DNA of 64,000 nt from Stictocephala bisonia (GCA_035578905.1 JAQJVL010000175.1:124001-188000); one strand, 5' to 3'; positions 21,860 through 32,860 are shown, numbered from the stretch's first letter. Program-made: numbers and translations. Notes: generated by a model from the letters alone, not told the origin.

Positions 21860-23130
21860 TCAAGAGGTTGGAAAATGTAATAATGAGTGATGTCGTTTAT
21901 TACAAGTGCGACAAGTCCCTTTGGATTGACAATCCTTAAGGTCATGATTGCCTAAACATGAAATGCAGCAGTGGTTCTTTTTAACAAGTTGGTGCCGCTT
22001 GTTTGGGGTTTTACCTCTGAAAACATTACAAAGATAAATGTTATGGCCTGTTTGTTGACAGGTAAAACACTGCCCAGATTGAGACTGATTTGAATAGTTA
22101 TTTGAAGTTTTGTTGGATGTGGTTTGAGTTGTGACCATTGAAACGTCACATGAGCTAAAATGTACCTTTTTTGGTGCATTATTCTTGTGAGGAACATTAG
22201 ACTTGTGTGAAGATTTGCCTTTATTAGTTTTGTGAATGTTAGTGTCCTCTGTTCCGGTACATTCAGTATTCAAAAATTTACTTATGTCAGAGACCTCAGT
22301 CAAAAAGTGCTGACGGATCATCGACACTGGTAAAACGGAAACCTTCCAGACCTTTGCGTAGATCTCCATCCACTTTACGCAGGAGAAATGCGGCAAGTAG
22401 AGGATTGGACCCATTAACTTCAAAACCTACTGCTTTTAATGCCTGTGAGTGTTCAGTGAAAAGATTTATAAACTGTCTCAAACCTTTGAGAGAGGAGGCA
22501 GTGATCTTAGGTAAGTCAAGTAATTGGTTAAAATGTAAAGCCTGGAGATGCTGAGTGTTATGATATCTGTCACGTAAAAGGTTATACGCAACAAGATAAT
22601 TAGCTGAAGTTAGACTTAGATTCATTATCAAATTGAGAGGTTCACCACTTAAAAGATATTGGAACTTTATTACACTTGAGAGTGAAACATTGCGATGGAT
22701 GGTGGTGTCAAAGAGATCAATAAAACAGGTCCATGTTAAAGGATCACCGAAAATTTTTGTAAGTCAAGTTTTGGCAGACGAACCCGAGAGACAGATGCTG
22801 AGTGGGAAGATACACTGGTTTCATTTATAGCCGAGGGTGTTTTTGGTTCTTCTGGTAGTGTGAGAACTTCTATTACAGAGATAATGTAGCTTAACAAATC
22901 GTTAATAGTATCCTGATCTAATAGCACTTCATCAGATACAGGATCCTCTTCTGGCATTGAATGACCTTTTGTAATTGACCCTCAAATTCTGCTTCCTTCT
23001 TTCGGACTTCATTCTTATAAGTGTTCAATTGTCTAAGTTGAACAAATGTGAGAGGTTCAGTTTGTGAGCTAAGTTCGTTATAGAAGAGTAGCCCTTTATG
23101 TGAAATGATTTGTGGATGTATATCAGACAA
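21860..23130 (-). pseudogene. BEL/Pao gag remnant with zinc knuckles
   Basis: Three overlapping frame pieces read leftward from 23130. The N-terminal part (QTEPLTFVQLRQLNTYKNEV) and a linker with LPKLDLQKFSVIL are followed by the capsid-like region NYLVAYNLLRDRYHNTQHL and LPKITASSLKGLRQFINLFT, then a Cys/His region: C-x2-C-x4-H-x4-C (CFTCQQTGHNIYLC), CISCLGNHDLKDC and CRTCNKRHHSLLH. This three-part Cys/His pattern is characteristic of Pao/BEL gag proteins. Frameshifts near 22300 and 22740-22960 break it. Interrupted downstream by the Penelope-like insertion. Confidence 0.85.
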
Positions 23131-23150
23131 AATTCATTTCTCTCAACTAT

Positions 23151-24660
23151 TCTGCTCATTTTTTTAACTGATGTTAAGAGTGGGTTTTAATTTTGTTGTT
23201 TTTTTTTACAAAATTTACATTACAAAGGACAAAACAATACTGTACAAAATACTATTGTAATTTAGGTTAACTAAGAATCAAGTGGGCCTAAAGGTATGTA
23301 TTTCGAACTCATCATTTGAAACTCAGTTATTTTACTAAACTGACTAAGAATAAAAATTGGAAAATGAAATAGAATGTGATATTTGGTGATAAGTGATTCA
23401 AGTGTTTGTCAGCAGAACGAGAAGTAAGCCATGATCAATGCCCATAAGCAGTGGAAGGTGGTTTTGGTTTGACTATAAAGAGATTTCTTTTGTAATGTAC
23501 ATTTATGTTTTTAGGTTGGTCTTTAAACATAGATGGGTCTAAATAAAAACAAAACAGTAGTTGGAATAACAACTTTAGGTAATTATGCAGTTTCTTGCTA
23601 CCTAACACACATTTAAAACTGCCTGATATGGATCGAGAAATAAGTATAGTTTCCCAAGATGTTTTTCATTCTGCAAAAATCATGGATTTTCCTGAAAAAT
23701 CAAAATATAATCATAAATTTAATATTGTTTTTATACTGAATACGAATTTGAAAACTATTTCAGTCTATAACAATTATTTCTAGAGATATAATGTAAAGAC
23801 TACTTTTGCAGTCAATCACGATTAGCAGCCATTACGCGATCATTATAAATACCAATTATTAACCATAAAAACGGAATTGACGTAAATTCCCGCCCCAGGA
23901 ACAGTTGGACCTGCCCGGTGGTTAGGCACCTGAATTTTACGCGAATTATAAATTTTATTCTATATCTTTCTAGTGACCTCGAATATTACACTATTCTGCA
24001 TTGATCATGGAAGTGGTTGAGCCTGTTTTCAATTTAATAAATGAACTCCCACAGGTCTTACACCTTTGTCTGTCGCAATTTTACCAAAATAGTTCCAAAT
24101 TATTGTCTCCGGGCGTTTTGTGGAACCTAGGCCTTGGCTCTGGAATGTTTCTGGAGTACTATCTCCCGGTTTCAGCAATGGGTTGTCAACATTTTCAATT
24201 TCCATAATTTTATAAGTTAATTATTTGAAATCTTTCACTGACACATAAAACTCACACTCGAAGTAAGATTTTAAGTTACCGTTTGTTATGATGTGTGAAT
24301 TTTGTTTAAATTTATCTTGGCCAGTCGGAATAGAGTTGAATCTTTTGGCCACGACCTGTTCATTTGAGCCGGCTTGTCTGAGTGAACGTTAGATCCGGAT
24401 CATGAAGGTAAAAAAGACGCAGTTAAGTCGGACTCTTTACTACTAAACAAATCTAATAGTCTGTCTGATGGAACAGATTGATCCAGATCACTTTAACCCT
24501 TTTGCTGCCCTACAACGTTATATCCTATAAGTGTTTGAAAAATGTCAATCTGATCAGCTGACTGCCATGGTGTCTATTGTGAAGTAAACATTACGATGTT
24601 TGTTTATTATTTGTGCGAGTTGTTTTAATTATTGTTTCCTTCAACATGATATGTAATATA
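23151..24660. repeat. Intron with a dispersed ~0.4-kb repeat (23590-23960)
   Basis: The segment 23590-23960 matches the repeated unit at 50090-51540: TTTCTTGCTACC, GAATTTGAAAACTATTT, GAGATATAA, AATCACGATTAGCAGCCATT, ACGCGATCATTATA and a GC-richer block before GAATTATAAATTTT. The rest is AT-rich and may include a decayed BEL/Pao 5' LTR. TTAACCCTTTTGCTGCCC at about 24494 resembles a piggyBac-type end, but no partner was found. Confidence 0.6.
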
Positions 24661-24678
24661 TATCCTTCAACGGATGTA

Positions 24679-26003
24679 CGAGGGCCGTTCGGAAAGTAAC
24701 CTCCGGTTGCTCATAGAATAGGAAGTGGAGGGGATAGTGCCGCCATAGTAGCGTTGACGCGCAGGTCTCGTCAGTCGGCATCCAGCCATGGTACTGTGAA
24801 GGTTGTCCGAGTGCTAGTTCGTTTTCTTTAGCTTGTGAAAATGGCGTCTGTCATAGAAAGTCCCGCCAAATGTGAGGTGCAATCTGTCATTCGATTTTTT
24901 ACAGCCAAGCAGTATTCAGCGGCAGCCATTCATAGGGAACTGTGCACTGTGTGTGGACCGGCAGTAATGAGTGAAGGAGTTGTTCGGGAATGGGTCAGAC
25001 ATTTCAAAAACGGCCAAACTAACGTCCATGATGAAGAGAGGAGTGGCAGACCATCTGTGGTTTCCGATGGACTTGTCGAGAAAATCAACGAGAGGATTTG
25101 TGACAATCGACAGTTCACTATCTCAGAGCTTTGGGATGCATTTCAACAGATTTCTAGGACTGTTTTGTACGAGATAGTGACAGAAAGGTTAGGCTACAAG
25201 AAATTCTGTGCTCGATGGGTCCCGAAAATTCTTTCAGAAAACCATAAAAACCAGCGAATGGACTCTGCTATTGACTTTCTTATGCGCTATGATCAAGATG
25301 GTCATTCTTTTCTGAACCGAATTGTAACGGGCGATGAAACATGGGTTAAATACGTGAATCCGGAGACCAAAGAACAATCAAAGGTGTTGGGTCATACACA
25401 CTCGCCACACAAACCAACGAAAGCCCGGCAGGATTTTTCCAGCAGGAAGTTAATGGCAACTGTGTTTTGGGATGCAAAAGGAATTCTTCTTGTGGAGTTT
25501 ATAGAACGAGGGGCAAAAATCAACGCAGATTCGTACGTTGAAACCTACGAAGGGCAATTCAGAACAAACGCCGCGGTTTATTGTCGTCTGGCGTCATTTT
25601 CCTTCATGACAACGCCCGACCCCACAGTGCTTGAAAAACCAAAGACCTTCTTGAACAATTTCAATAGGATGTTTTTAGCCATCCTCCATACAGCCCAGAT
25701 TTAGTTCCCAGTGACTTTCATCTGTTCATGCACTTGAAGAAATGGCTGGGCTCTCAGAGGTTTGAGGACGATGAGGAACTCAAGAATGCAGTCTCTGGCT
25801 GGCTCAAGGCACAGGCGGCCGATTTTTATTCTGAAGGGATTTGTAAGTTAGTGTAAAGATATGATAAGTGTTTGAATGTTTTTGGAAATTATGTTGAAAA
25901 ATAGCTGAAAGATGTAGTGTTAGGATGTATATAATAAAATATTTTTAATTATGTCTGAGTTTTATTTAAAGCACACCGGAGGTTACTTTCCGAATGGCCC
26001 TCG
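24679..26003 (+). mobile_element. mariner (DD34D) transposon, complete with TIRs
   Basis: The left TIR begins CGAGGGCCGTTCGGAAAGTA and the right end is the inverse; 27 of 28 bases match over 24679-24706 and 25976-26003. A TA duplication sits at 24677-24678 and 26004-26005. Length 1,325 bp, the usual mariner size. One transposase gene on +. Confidence 0.95.
24835..25855 (+). pseudogene. mariner transposase with late frameshifts
   Basis: A Met at 24841 near the open frame's start gives an N-terminal HTH (HRELCTVCGPAVMSEGVVRE, WVRHFKNGQTNVHDEERSGR), the linker SRTVLYEIVTERLGYKKFCA, the WVPKILSENHK motif, and the first catalytic Asp in IVTGDETWVKYVNPETKEQS. The frame is lost near 25590. The second Asp (HDNARPHS, about 25605) and third Asp (HPPYSPDLVPSDFHLF, about 25680-25730) lie in other frames. 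The reading ends near 25855. Expected length is about 340 residues; the open part gives 289. TIRs are almost perfect, so the copy is young. Confidence 0.92.
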
Positions 26004-26005
26004 TA

Positions 26006-26710
26006 TATTAACAGTTAAGTGATTGAGATCATGCACAGTGTGTGTTAGATGTGGATTTGAGGTGGACCTAGAGTGCTTATTCCACCATTTGTGCCAGTGA
26101 TAGACACTTGTATATATAATTTAGGCTAAATATTTTTGAAATGTTCTTTTTATTCTTAAAACATAATTATTTTAAAAGTTCAATAAACACAATGGGAACT
26201 AATGTATATGTAAAGATACTTTGGATAACCAAAGACCACGCAAGTGACAATTTTTTATATTTATTTTAATAAATTTTGTAAATGTAGTGCAATACTATTG
26301 AAATTTTCAGGATTTAGTTTTCAAAACATTTGCTTTTAGGAAATACCATAGAGAATGATATTAATAAAAAATGTATTTTTTGATGTACAAAAAAAGTTAA
26401 TGACAAAAAATTTGTTCTATATTTTGGTAACGACAAAAGTTATTGTATAAATTAGATTTAGGGTTAAGATTGTAGGAGTTTTAATAAATACAATAATATA
26501 CCTATCTTTCTCCAAATACTAAAGAATTATTATTCCAGTGTATAAAAAGTTTGTATATAATAATCATAGTTTTACAAAATATTACTGGGAAAAATTTGAA
26601 TTTATTTTTTAAAACAATGTTACAGTAAATGCAAAACAGAAATAATATACATTTTGTAGTTGTTGTTATGTATGACTGAAGAAAATAAATGAGATATCAC
26701 TGCTATTTAA
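26006..26710. other. AT-rich intron with a partial direct repeat
   Basis: No gene. A segment near 26490-26555 (ACCTATCTTTCTCCAAATAC) recurs as ACCTAACTTTCTTCCAAATAC near 27351 on the other side of the Helitron-like element, suggesting an older duplicated AT-rich repeat. Confidence 0.5.
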
Positions 26711-27169
26711 TCTTACTATTATATAAAAATCAAATGGTGTCTGTGTGTTTGTTACTCAATCACGCAAAAACTATAGGACCCATTCAGCTGAAATTTTGCA
26801 TGGACATTCTTAGGGTATTTGATTAACACATAGGCCTATCATTATTTTGAAATTCCATCAGGGCACCACCCCAGGCGCTCTAAGAAGTATCTATGCAAGC
26901 TCTATGGCAATACCAATTTGCCAATGATTTACATTAGTTTCCACGGTAACTAGATAGGACGGTAGGTAGGTATCACAACAAGGCTGCGCAGTAGACATGT
27001 GACGTCACCACACCTAACTACAACGCACTTTTGCATTATAAAGATGCCAGTAGGTACATACCATACCTAACCCAGAGTTAACTTATTTCATCATGTTTTG
27101 AATTTCTGAGCGCAATAAGCACAATATAAATCAACGTAAATCCCGTATGAATGACAGGGTCTGTGCTAG
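26711..27169 (+). mobile_element. Helitron-like non-autonomous element
   Basis: The 5' end reads TCTTACTATTATATAAAAAT and is followed by the motif GTGTGTTTGTTACTCAATCA that is common near Helitron 5' ends in insects. The 3' end is GGTCTGTGCTAG and is followed by T, with A before the 5' TC, the A/T insertion context of Helitrons. A weak stem (ACAG-GGT-CTGT) precedes CTAG; a longer GC-rich hairpin is not evident. No Rep/helicase gene. 459 bp. Confidence 0.65.
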
Positions 27170-27399
27170 TTTTTGATATAATAAAAACAACACTCTTTTA
27201 TATTTGTTTTTTTCTATAAAAAACATTCATAACCAAATACATGTTATAAAATCACCATTTATTACAAAAAACAAAAAAAATATATAGGTTGAACAAAGAA
27301 CATAAATAATGAAACATATATCTTTCAGAATTTTATAAAACATAATAAAATACCTAACTTTCTTCCAAATACTATAGAATTATGTCAGTGAATAAAAGG

Positions 27400-28030
27400 T
27401 TTGAAATGAAATGAAAAACGACTTTATTTTTAAGGCGAGGTTAGGACTGGACAGTCCTCTCTATCACCTATAACCTTATCAAAAATAATAAAACTAACTA
27501 TATAAATAACACAAAATGTTACTGTTAATACAATATAAACCAATTGCAACATATCAGTTAATCAACAATAAAAAAACAAAACTCAACATATCAAACATAA
27601 AAAATAACCTTAAAATCATAACTAACAAATGAATATCTACACAAAATAATACAAATCTTCTAAAACACAATCATCCATCACTCATACATACCACCCGCAA
27701 ACCATGACCACCAAACGCACCCACCTGCTCCGTCTACAGGTCCCGCAAAAATAGGTTTTTAGCTCCGCCCCAAAGCGAGGGCTCTCGCCTATACTTTTGA
27801 TATTATCAAGAAGCATATTCCATAACCAGCACCCGGATACAGTAAAAGATCTATTGTACAGGGTAGTGCGATGAATTGGGACTAATGGTAAAAGGGCTCC
27901 CTGACGAGTGTTTCTAATGCTTATTTCAGAAATGAACTTAAAACGCTTGAACAGATAGCTTGGAGTTCTGTCATTTAATAAAATTTTATGAAGTAACACC
28001 AGCGGTTTTATCCAACCAGACAATATTTAT
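27400..28030 (-). pseudogene. LINE C-terminal fragment, 5'-truncated
   Basis: A minus-strand frame of 113 codons (28023 to 27682) reads NTRQGALLPLVPIHRTTLYN, then RSFTVSGCWLWNMLL, the conserved C-terminal 'R-Y---F---WN-L' segment of Jockey/CR1-type LINE proteins. The RT domain is absent. The 3' UTR is AT-rich and ends in a GAAATGAAATGAAAA-like tail (about 27400-27420 on the minus strand). It lies only about 130 bp upstream of a Caprin exon. Confidence 0.7.
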
Positions 28031-28159
28031 TGAAACAAAGGAACCTGAATTTAAAAAAAAATTCAATTAACTTTGTATTTTGCTTCAGTTTAACTAAGAG
28101 AATTCCCCAGCTGCTAATTATAATGACTGCAGACTTTTCTAGACAAAAGTATTTTGCAG

Positions 28160-28372
28160 GAGTCAGAGCTAGAACCAGAAATAGTTCCAGCACCAGCTCC
28201 AATGGCTATACCTACACAAACCTTTACAAATGCCAGTTTTGCCCCACCGGCTCCCACAGCAGCAGCACCTGTGTATGCCGCTCCACCACAGGCTGATGTA
28301 ATATATGCTGCTCCGGTCCAACCACAACCTGTGCCCTCCCAACAGTTTGAGCCTACTGACACATACCAAAAC
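28160..28372 (+). CDS. Caprin: Caprin homologue, Pro/Ala-rich exon
   Basis: The acceptor TATTTTGCAG ends at 28159 and the donor AAC|GTGAGT is at 28373. Phase 0 on both sides, 71 codons. It starts ESELEPEIVPAPAPMA, completing the NFIQ-(D/E)S--(D/L)-(F/E)E G3BP-binding motif begun in the preceding exon, followed by QTFTNASFAPP and a Pro/Ala/Gln-rich low-complexity linker (AAPVYAAPPQADVIYAAPVQ) ending TDTYQN. Such disordered linkers are typical between the G3BP motif and the RGG tail in Caprins. No frame damage, consistent with a live gene. Confidence 0.88.
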
Positions 28373-28499
28373 GTGAGTATAACAACTATATGGAACTTGT
28401 TCAAAATCTAAAAGAGATAATTTATTCATTTAAAAGTAGAATATGTAACTAAGTTAGTCAACAATTCTTTATTCATATATATATATATATATATATATA

Positions 28500-30960
28500 C
28501 AGTAGACTCTCAGAAATCCGGATAATGTGGCGGTCGTCCGGTCCGGATTTTAAAAAATCCGGATTTCCCGGAGTTTGTTGAATGCATCGTCAATTTCGGC
28601 TTTTAACGGTCAATTATTACAATACGGGTTCATTCAAGGGCAAATATAACATAAGTGTGGTCGGCACGTAAAGATAAGGCAGTAGGCTAGAGACGGGAGC
28701 AGAGGAGTTAGCTTCAAACAAAAATGGGACAAACAATGTCTAGTAATTTAGTTAGCCCTTAAGTTCATAATTAAGTAAAACAGATCTGAGCAAACAGTAA
28801 AACAGGACTGAAAAAATCAAGTTTAATAACACAGGACAGTTTGAACAATTTTATTTAAGCATATCGTACACTACTTTATACATTAAAGTAAGAAAATTTA
28901 CTTTAAATGAACATAAGAAATACAGTCCCAAGTAAATCAAAATTACAAAGAATGACTAATAAATTACAAGAAATGGTAAATAATGCAACTTACAATCAAC
29001 TTCACATAAAACTTATCTCTTGAAAAAGTCCTTAATTGTCGTCTGCTTAACCGTTTTAGCCCGTTGTCTGGCCGCAATGTCCCTCAGTTTCCTCAAACAC
29101 ATAACGTCGGCTGCAGCTATGCCGTCTAGTTGCATGATGTACTCTAGCGCCCCATCTAGCATTTTGAATCCTTCTGAATGAGGGATATTATTCACATGGA
29201 TTCCGGAGAGTTCTTCTTCTTCTTCTTCCAACGTTTCTTCGTTAACTACCATTTTAACAATGTCGTCGTCTGTAATTTCATCTTCGTCGTCATTGTTCAT
29301 CCACTCAGCGACGTCATTTTCATTCGCTGCTTCATAGCCGGGGATTTTGTCTAAGAGTGAAACAACATTTTCTTCGTCCGCTTTATTTTCATTTTTGAGC
29401 TCCCCTCCATCAACGTCATCGAACTTGTTTCCCTCATGGTCCAGCAGCACTTTCCATGAAGAAACGATTGCGATTGCGGATATTTCGTCCCACCCTTCAG
29501 CTACCCACCTAATTACGTCCAACATGTCAACCTTCTTTAATGCACTAACATAATCCTCTTCATTGTCTATTGCCGATACTAAATAACAAAGAAGCCGTCG
29601 GCGGTACTTCAACTTCAGTGCCTGAAGGATTCCCTGGTCCATTGGTTGGCAAAGAGCTGTCACGTTCGGAGGCAAAAACACAGCTTTTATATCTCCGTCT
29701 TTCAACTCATCAGCCACTGTGTGTGTTGTTGCGTTATCTAGCAAAAGAATGGCTTTTCGTGGCAAGTTGTTTTTAGCCAGATGTTTCTCTACCGTCTTAA
29801 CAAATTCATCAAAGAACCAAGTTTTAAAAATGGAAGAATTCATCCACGCTTTTTGTTGGTTTGTATACCAAAGTGGCAACACATTGGTTTTCTTTAAATT
29901 TTTAAAAGCTCTAGGCTTTTTAGATTTCCCAATCAATGTAAGCCTGAGTTTGTGGCTGCGGGTCACATTGCTACAAGCTAGCACAGTTACTCTTTCTTTG
30001 CTTTTCTTATAACCCGGGGCTGATGCTTCCTTTTTTGAAGCGAGAGTTTTCGTGGGCAACATTTTATAGTTCAAACCAGTTTCGTCGCAGTTGTACTGCT
30101 GGTCGCCGGAAGTTCCTTCTTCATCTAAGAGTTTGAAAAGGAAGGTTTTGAATTCAGGAACAGCTTCTTTGTTTGCCGATAAAGCCTCCCCACTTACTGA
30201 AAGCTGCCGAACACCATAACGCTTTTTCCATCGGTCGAGCCATCCGTCACTAGCTGTGAATTCACCATCTTCTCCTTTAATTGCACGCTTAAAATGTAAC
30301 GCCTTTTCTTGAAGCATAGGACCATTGACCGGAACACCTTTACCCCTTAAGTGCTGATGCCACAAAAATAATGCCTCTTCAACTTCTACATGTTTACCTT
30401 TGTGCATGGTTTTTCTAACTTTTATGTCACTTCCACTGTCTCGAGAGGAACACCACTTTTCGATTTGATCACGATTTTTTCTCCAGTCCGAAACAGTACT
30501 TGTTCCCACTCCTAATTCTAAAGCAATTTTTTTAGCCGATTCACCAGAATCAATACGTTTAATGGCCCGGAGTTTCTCTTCCACCGCCACGAAAACCTTT
30601 TTACGTTTTTGACTCATTTCGCTTTAAATACGAGGCAAAAATACTAACAACACAACAACAAAAAGACTACACACACAAACTACACAGGTCAAACTGACTT
30701 CCGCACTGACCAAGCGCTTGCAGTCAACTGAGCGCGGGTGGGCGGGGGCCACTAACAGGTGTGACACAGAGGTCATTGCTCTGGCCCCGCCCCTCTACCA
30801 CATAAAATCTTCCACTGCCTCGAACGTGTCACGCAGCTGACTAAGGCGGTAAAACATGGAGTTTTTCTTCATTTTAAGTAAAAAAAAAAAATTGCACGAT
30901 CTGTGATCCGGACTATCCGGAGTCCGGACTAGGCCGATCCGGATTTCTAAGAGTGTACTG
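28500..30960 (-). mobile_element. pogo/Tigger-type DNA transposon B, apparently intact
   Basis: The left end CAGTAGACTCTCAGAAATCC and the right end GGATTTCTAAGAGTGTACTG are imperfect inverted repeats. TA lies at 28498-28499 and 30961-30962; the target was a (TA)n microsatellite, which now flanks both sides. The internal CCGGATT/AATCCGG motifs near both ends are probably transposase-binding subterminal repeats. It carries one uninterrupted transposase gene. 2,461 bp. Confidence 0.93.
29013..30617 (-). CDS. Tigger/jerky-type transposase, full length
   Basis: An intact 534-residue transposase. The N-terminal psq-type HTH covers about 10-50 (EKLRAIKRIDSGESAKKIAL), the CENP-B/Tc5-type second HTH about 75-145 (VEVEEALFLWHQHLRGKGVP; SDGWLDRWKKRYGVRQLSVS), and the DDE_1 domain about 172-380. 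The catalytic Asp residues are visible: D178 (YNCDETGLNYKMLP), D294 (LLLDNATTH) and D327 (ALCQPMDQGILQ), i.e. D32D between the last two as in pogo/Tigger enzymes. An acidic segment (about 395-470) and a basic C-terminus (VKQTTIKDFFKR) follow; TTIKDFF resembles a PCNA-interacting peptide. Acts in the nucleus on its own TIRs. Nothing suggests host domestication. Confidence 0.93.
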   Translation of the reverse strand: MSQKRKKVFVAVEEKLRAIKRIDSGESAKKIALELGVGTSTVSDWRKNRDQIEKWCSSRDSGSDIKVRKTMHKGKHVEVEEALFLWHQHLRGKGVPVNGPMLQEKALHFKRAIKGEDGEFTASDGWLDRWKKRYGVRQLSVSGEALSANKEAVPEFKTFLFKLLDEEGTSGDQQYNCDETGLNYKMLPTKTLASKKEASAPGYKKSKERVTVLACSNVTRSHKLRLTLIGKSKKPRAFKNLKKTNVLPLWYTNQQKAWMNSSIFKTWFFDEFVKTVEKHLAKNNLPRKAILLLDNATTHTVADELKDGDIKAVFLPPNVTALCQPMDQGILQALKLKYRRRLLCYLVSAIDNEEDYVSALKKVDMLDVIRWVAEGWDEISAIAIVSSWKVLLDHEGNKFDDVDGGELKNENKADEENVVSLLDKIPGYEAANENDVAEWMNNDDEDEITDDDIVKMVVNEETLEEEEEELSGIHVNNIPHSEGFKMLDGALEYIMQLDGIAAADVMCLRKLRDIAARQRAKTVKQTTIKDFFKR

Positions 30961-30962
30961 TA

Positions 30963-31450
30963 TATATATATAGGCCCAGAGGGACCTAAATATAGAGCAG
31001 CAACCTACATGTATTCTAGGGTGCGAGTCAGGTGGTCTGAGAATCATAGTAGTTGGGCAGACTTAAGCTAGGCAGCTCTGCATTCGGACAGCTTAGAATT
31101 GTTACTAATTTCCGCTAGGTTGCAGACCTCATATACCGTCATGGCAAATCTCGCTTGCAACAGCGCCGACCAGTAGTTTTTGCTGGTCTCATATTCCATG
31201 AGGTTGACACTCAGTATTTAGGTACTTGTAAAAAATAAATATAGAAAATAGTATTAGATTTTATAAGATTTATACTACTAAAGTTGCATTTACCCTTAAC
31301 AAAGAAGACTCACCAAACAGAGAATCATGTTAGAAAAAAGCTCTAAGTGAGAGAAATCAGGTATCCAATCTAGGTTTTCCGATAGTTTAGGTCTGTATAT
31401 GCACTATTTTGTCATGATTAAAAATTTTATGATTTGGGATATAAGTACAT
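30963..31450. other. Intron sequence, no gene recognised
   Basis: A short TA tract, then about 250 bp of balanced composition (30970-31220) without coding homology. It may be an unnamed repeat; no ends seen. Confidence 0.4.
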
Positions 31451-32860
31451 TAGAGTCCTGGTAATCCAAAATAATTGAAACCGAACCCATTTCGGATAGC
31501 TGAAATTTTTGGATTAAAAAAGATTTTCTTAAAACACTCAATAAGAAATAACATAAATAAATGCTTATTATTAATCACAGTACTTTAGTTTTGAACACAA
31601 TAAGAGCCTATGATAAGGATATATGTACCCTTTAATAGATTAATACATTCATCTAAGACGTACATCAAACACAGTTTTTCAAGACAAAAAGTTGTACAGT
31701 GAAACTCCAACTATTCGAATTGCTTTACAATGTCTTAAAAGAAATCATACAATCATCAGTTTTATAATTTTGTTCTGAAAAAAAAAAAAAAATTAAAAGC
31801 ATACACATCAAAGAGTAGTATTTTTAATCCTTAAAAAGATTAATCATACATGTATGTATCAGAATAAATAACAGATAATATGCCTCAATAAATACTGTAC
31901 ACTATACCACTGTCTTAAAAGAACAAATCCAAATTCTGCCAGAAAACCTTATACAATAGGGATACTTTATTTTCTACACACGCTATTGTACTTCCCTCTG
32001 TCAAGCGGATGCATGATCTGGCTGCCTAACAACAATTAAAGACAGTCAAAGCATATTTAACTAAGATGTTTGGAAAGCAATAACTTTAGTTCGCAGAATG
32101 GTACGTAAATACACACTATAGTATACTTTAGTATATAATTAAATTTTAATTAATTATGTAATAAATGCCCTCTCTCAATTCAAAGATTGTTTACCATCCC
32201 ATTTCAATATACATACATTTAATTACATACAGTATTTAAATAAAATGGACCGGTTTAAGATAACAATCCGATTATCCGAATATTTCATTATACGAATAGG
32301 GTCTGGTCCCAATTAATTTGGATGATTGGAGTTTTACTGTAGTCACTAACGGAAATTGCTCCCGGGCCCAGCACTACTTGATGACGTGCATTTGCCACTA
32401 CTGTAGGCCACTTAATCAGCTGACGGAAGTTGTGTGCGTTCTAAGTTATAGTTGTAAACTTATTTTATTGTTATTACTTATACTATAATATAAATGAGAA
32501 CAGTGGGTAACCCTCACAGACGCTGCGGCTGCATTATATGTCGCACTACACTAACTATGTAGAGCAACGCCACCGCAACCAAAGTGGATACCAACTTTTT
32601 GAGAGGCTGGCGTAATTTAGCTTCGAGGAGAGGAATTCTTCTTTATAGTAAAGAAATTGAACTGATTTTTTTCAAACCAAAGAAATCATTTCAAAAGTTT
32701 ATTAACAGTTAAATATTTTCTTGTCATTTTTAGATATAAAAAGTAGTGGTTCTCACAGTAACTCCATTTTTATTTTTTTGTTACCAAAATCTACCAATTT
32801 ATGTTTTGGATTAAGCAGATTTTCGGATTATCAAAGTTTGGATTAGTGGGACTACGGTAT
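31451..32860. mobile_element. pogo-like non-autonomous element (outer)
   Basis: The left end (TA)GAGTCCTGGTAATCCAAA at about 31451 and the right end TTTGGATTAGTGGGACTACGG(TA) at about 32860 are imperfect inverted repeats. AATCCG/CGGATT motifs lie inside both ends, as in the Tigger elements here. No transposase remains. It is itself split by a second element at 31697-32339. Confidence 0.65.
31697..32339. mobile_element. pogo-like MITE nested in the outer element
   Basis: The left end CAGTGAAACTCCAACTATTC and the right end GATTGGAGTTTTACTG are inverted repeats (about 15 bp well matched). TA sits at 31695-31696 and 32340-32341. 643 bp, AT-rich, no coding sequence. Confidence 0.8.

Larger units (their letters stand above)
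17245..23150 (-). mobile_element. BEL/Pao LTR retrotransposon relic, split by a Penelope-like element
   Basis: Minus-strand order from right to left: gag (23130 to 21860), protease (about 19800 to 19700), RT and RNase H (19500 to 17580), and a scrap of integrase C-terminus (about 17500 to 17340). A purine-rich tract (CAAGGGGGCCGG on the minus strand, about 17246-17257) probably marks the polypurine tract and the start of the 3' LTR. No clean LTR pair was found; either the LTRs are decayed or the 5' LTR is in 23150-24660. Many frameshifts and stops. Not active. Confidence 0.85.

Noticed and set aside
17245..24660. A complete BEL/Pao element with paired LTRs
   Set aside because: No direct repeat pair of LTR length could be recognised by eye; a dot plot of 16100-17260 against 23150-24660 would decide.
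28013..28430. Minus-strand proteins overlapping the Caprin Pro-rich exon
   Set aside because: Open only because the exon is low-complexity; the + strand has splice sites and Caprin homology.
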